Assembly (NCBI GenBank): GCA_900541025.1
Contig: UQIL01000053.1
Location: forward strand, 1 to 5,538
Direction: 5' to 3'
Length of the DNA stretch: 5,538 nucleotides
Source of the DNA: an uncultured Collinsella sp.
GTDB lineage: Bacteria > Actinomycetota > Coriobacteriia > Coriobacteriales > Coriobacteriaceae
Positions within the stretch are counted from its first letter, which is position 1. Every line of letters starts with the position of its first letter. Below, one piece after another: positions 5,471 to 5,538 of the stretch. Both the position numbers and the translations under genes were made by a program. The notes below the pieces were generated by a model. The model saw nothing but the letters and a program-made list of their open reading frames with translations, was not told the DNA's origin and made no database searches.

Positions 5471-5538
5471 ATGCGCGCGTTTGATTTTGAAATGTCGCGC
5501 CGGGGGTTTGCCTCGGCGCTCGCCGCGGGTGCGCTGTC
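5471..5538 (+). CDS. Tat-exported protein, 5' end only (partial)
   Basis: ATG 5471 lies 2 nt after the hydrogenase stop and follows GAGGGGG (5454-5460) at 10 nt, so it belongs to the same operon. The 22 visible codons start MRAFDFEMSRRGFASALAAG: a twin-arginine motif (SRRGF) at residues 9-13 followed by an Ala/Leu-rich hydrophobic run. This is the start of a Tat signal peptide, which exports folded, usually cofactor-loaded proteins across the membrane. In Coriobacteriia such leaders are common on molybdopterin enzymes, flavin-dependent reductases and Fe-S subunits, but the mature part is outside the window and the function cannot be named. A second ATG at 5492, directly before SRR, has no good ribosome-binding site. 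Confidence 0.75.
   Translation, partial: MRAFDFEMSRRGFASALAAGAL

Overview
The window looks like a chromosomal segment of an anaerobic, high-GC actinobacterium of the Coriobacteriia, most likely a Collinsella-type gut organism. This rests on GC-rich third codon positions, strong purine-rich ribosome-binding sites, redox-heavy gene content ([FeFe] hydrogenase, flavodoxin/ferredoxin fusion, twin-arginine leader) and familiarity with the group. No database search was possible, so the taxonomy is inference.

Layout, all genes on the + strand. Positions 1-108 are the Arg/Gly-rich tail of a protein that begins upstream, probably an RNA helicase or other RNA-binding protein. It is closed by a textbook intrinsic terminator (141-179). 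Positions 180-700 hold no convincing gene but contain an inverted pair of 26-nt sequences (283-308 and 494-519), a hairpin between them, and GTGC-rich short repeats. Positions 729-1490 encode an EFR1-type flavodoxin plus two-[4Fe-4S] ferredoxin fusion. Positions 1491-1830 are a second gene-free stretch: two back-to-back inverted repeats after the EFR1 stop, then an AT-rich, structured leader in front of the hydrogenase operon.

The operon consists of three consecutive genes. The first (1831-3663) is a 610-residue chimera. It carries the C-terminal [4Fe-4S] domain of NuoF, then a GltD/dihydropyrimidine-dehydrogenase-like Fe-S domain, then a FAD/NAD(P)H oxidoreductase. The second (3657-5468) overlaps it by 7 nt and is a complete 603-residue [FeFe] hydrogenase catalytic subunit with NuoG-like accessory Fe-S clusters and an intact H-cluster site. 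The third (from 5471) is cut off by the window end but opens with a twin-arginine signal peptide.

The pairing matches what is recalled as the 'glutamate-synthase-linked' (group A2) [FeFe] hydrogenase arrangement. There is no FMN-binding NuoF/HydB domain and no NuoE/HydC subunit. Electrons would therefore pass between NAD(P)H and H2 through FAD on the GltD-like module, then the NuoF-type cluster, then the NuoG-type clusters of the hydrogenase. The hydrogenase maturases HydE, HydF and HydG are not in the window. The most interesting open points are the rebuilt NuoF/NuoG contact without FMN, the exported partner gene placed directly behind a cytoplasmic hydrogenase, the structured leader of the operon, and the inverted repeats in both gene-free stretches.
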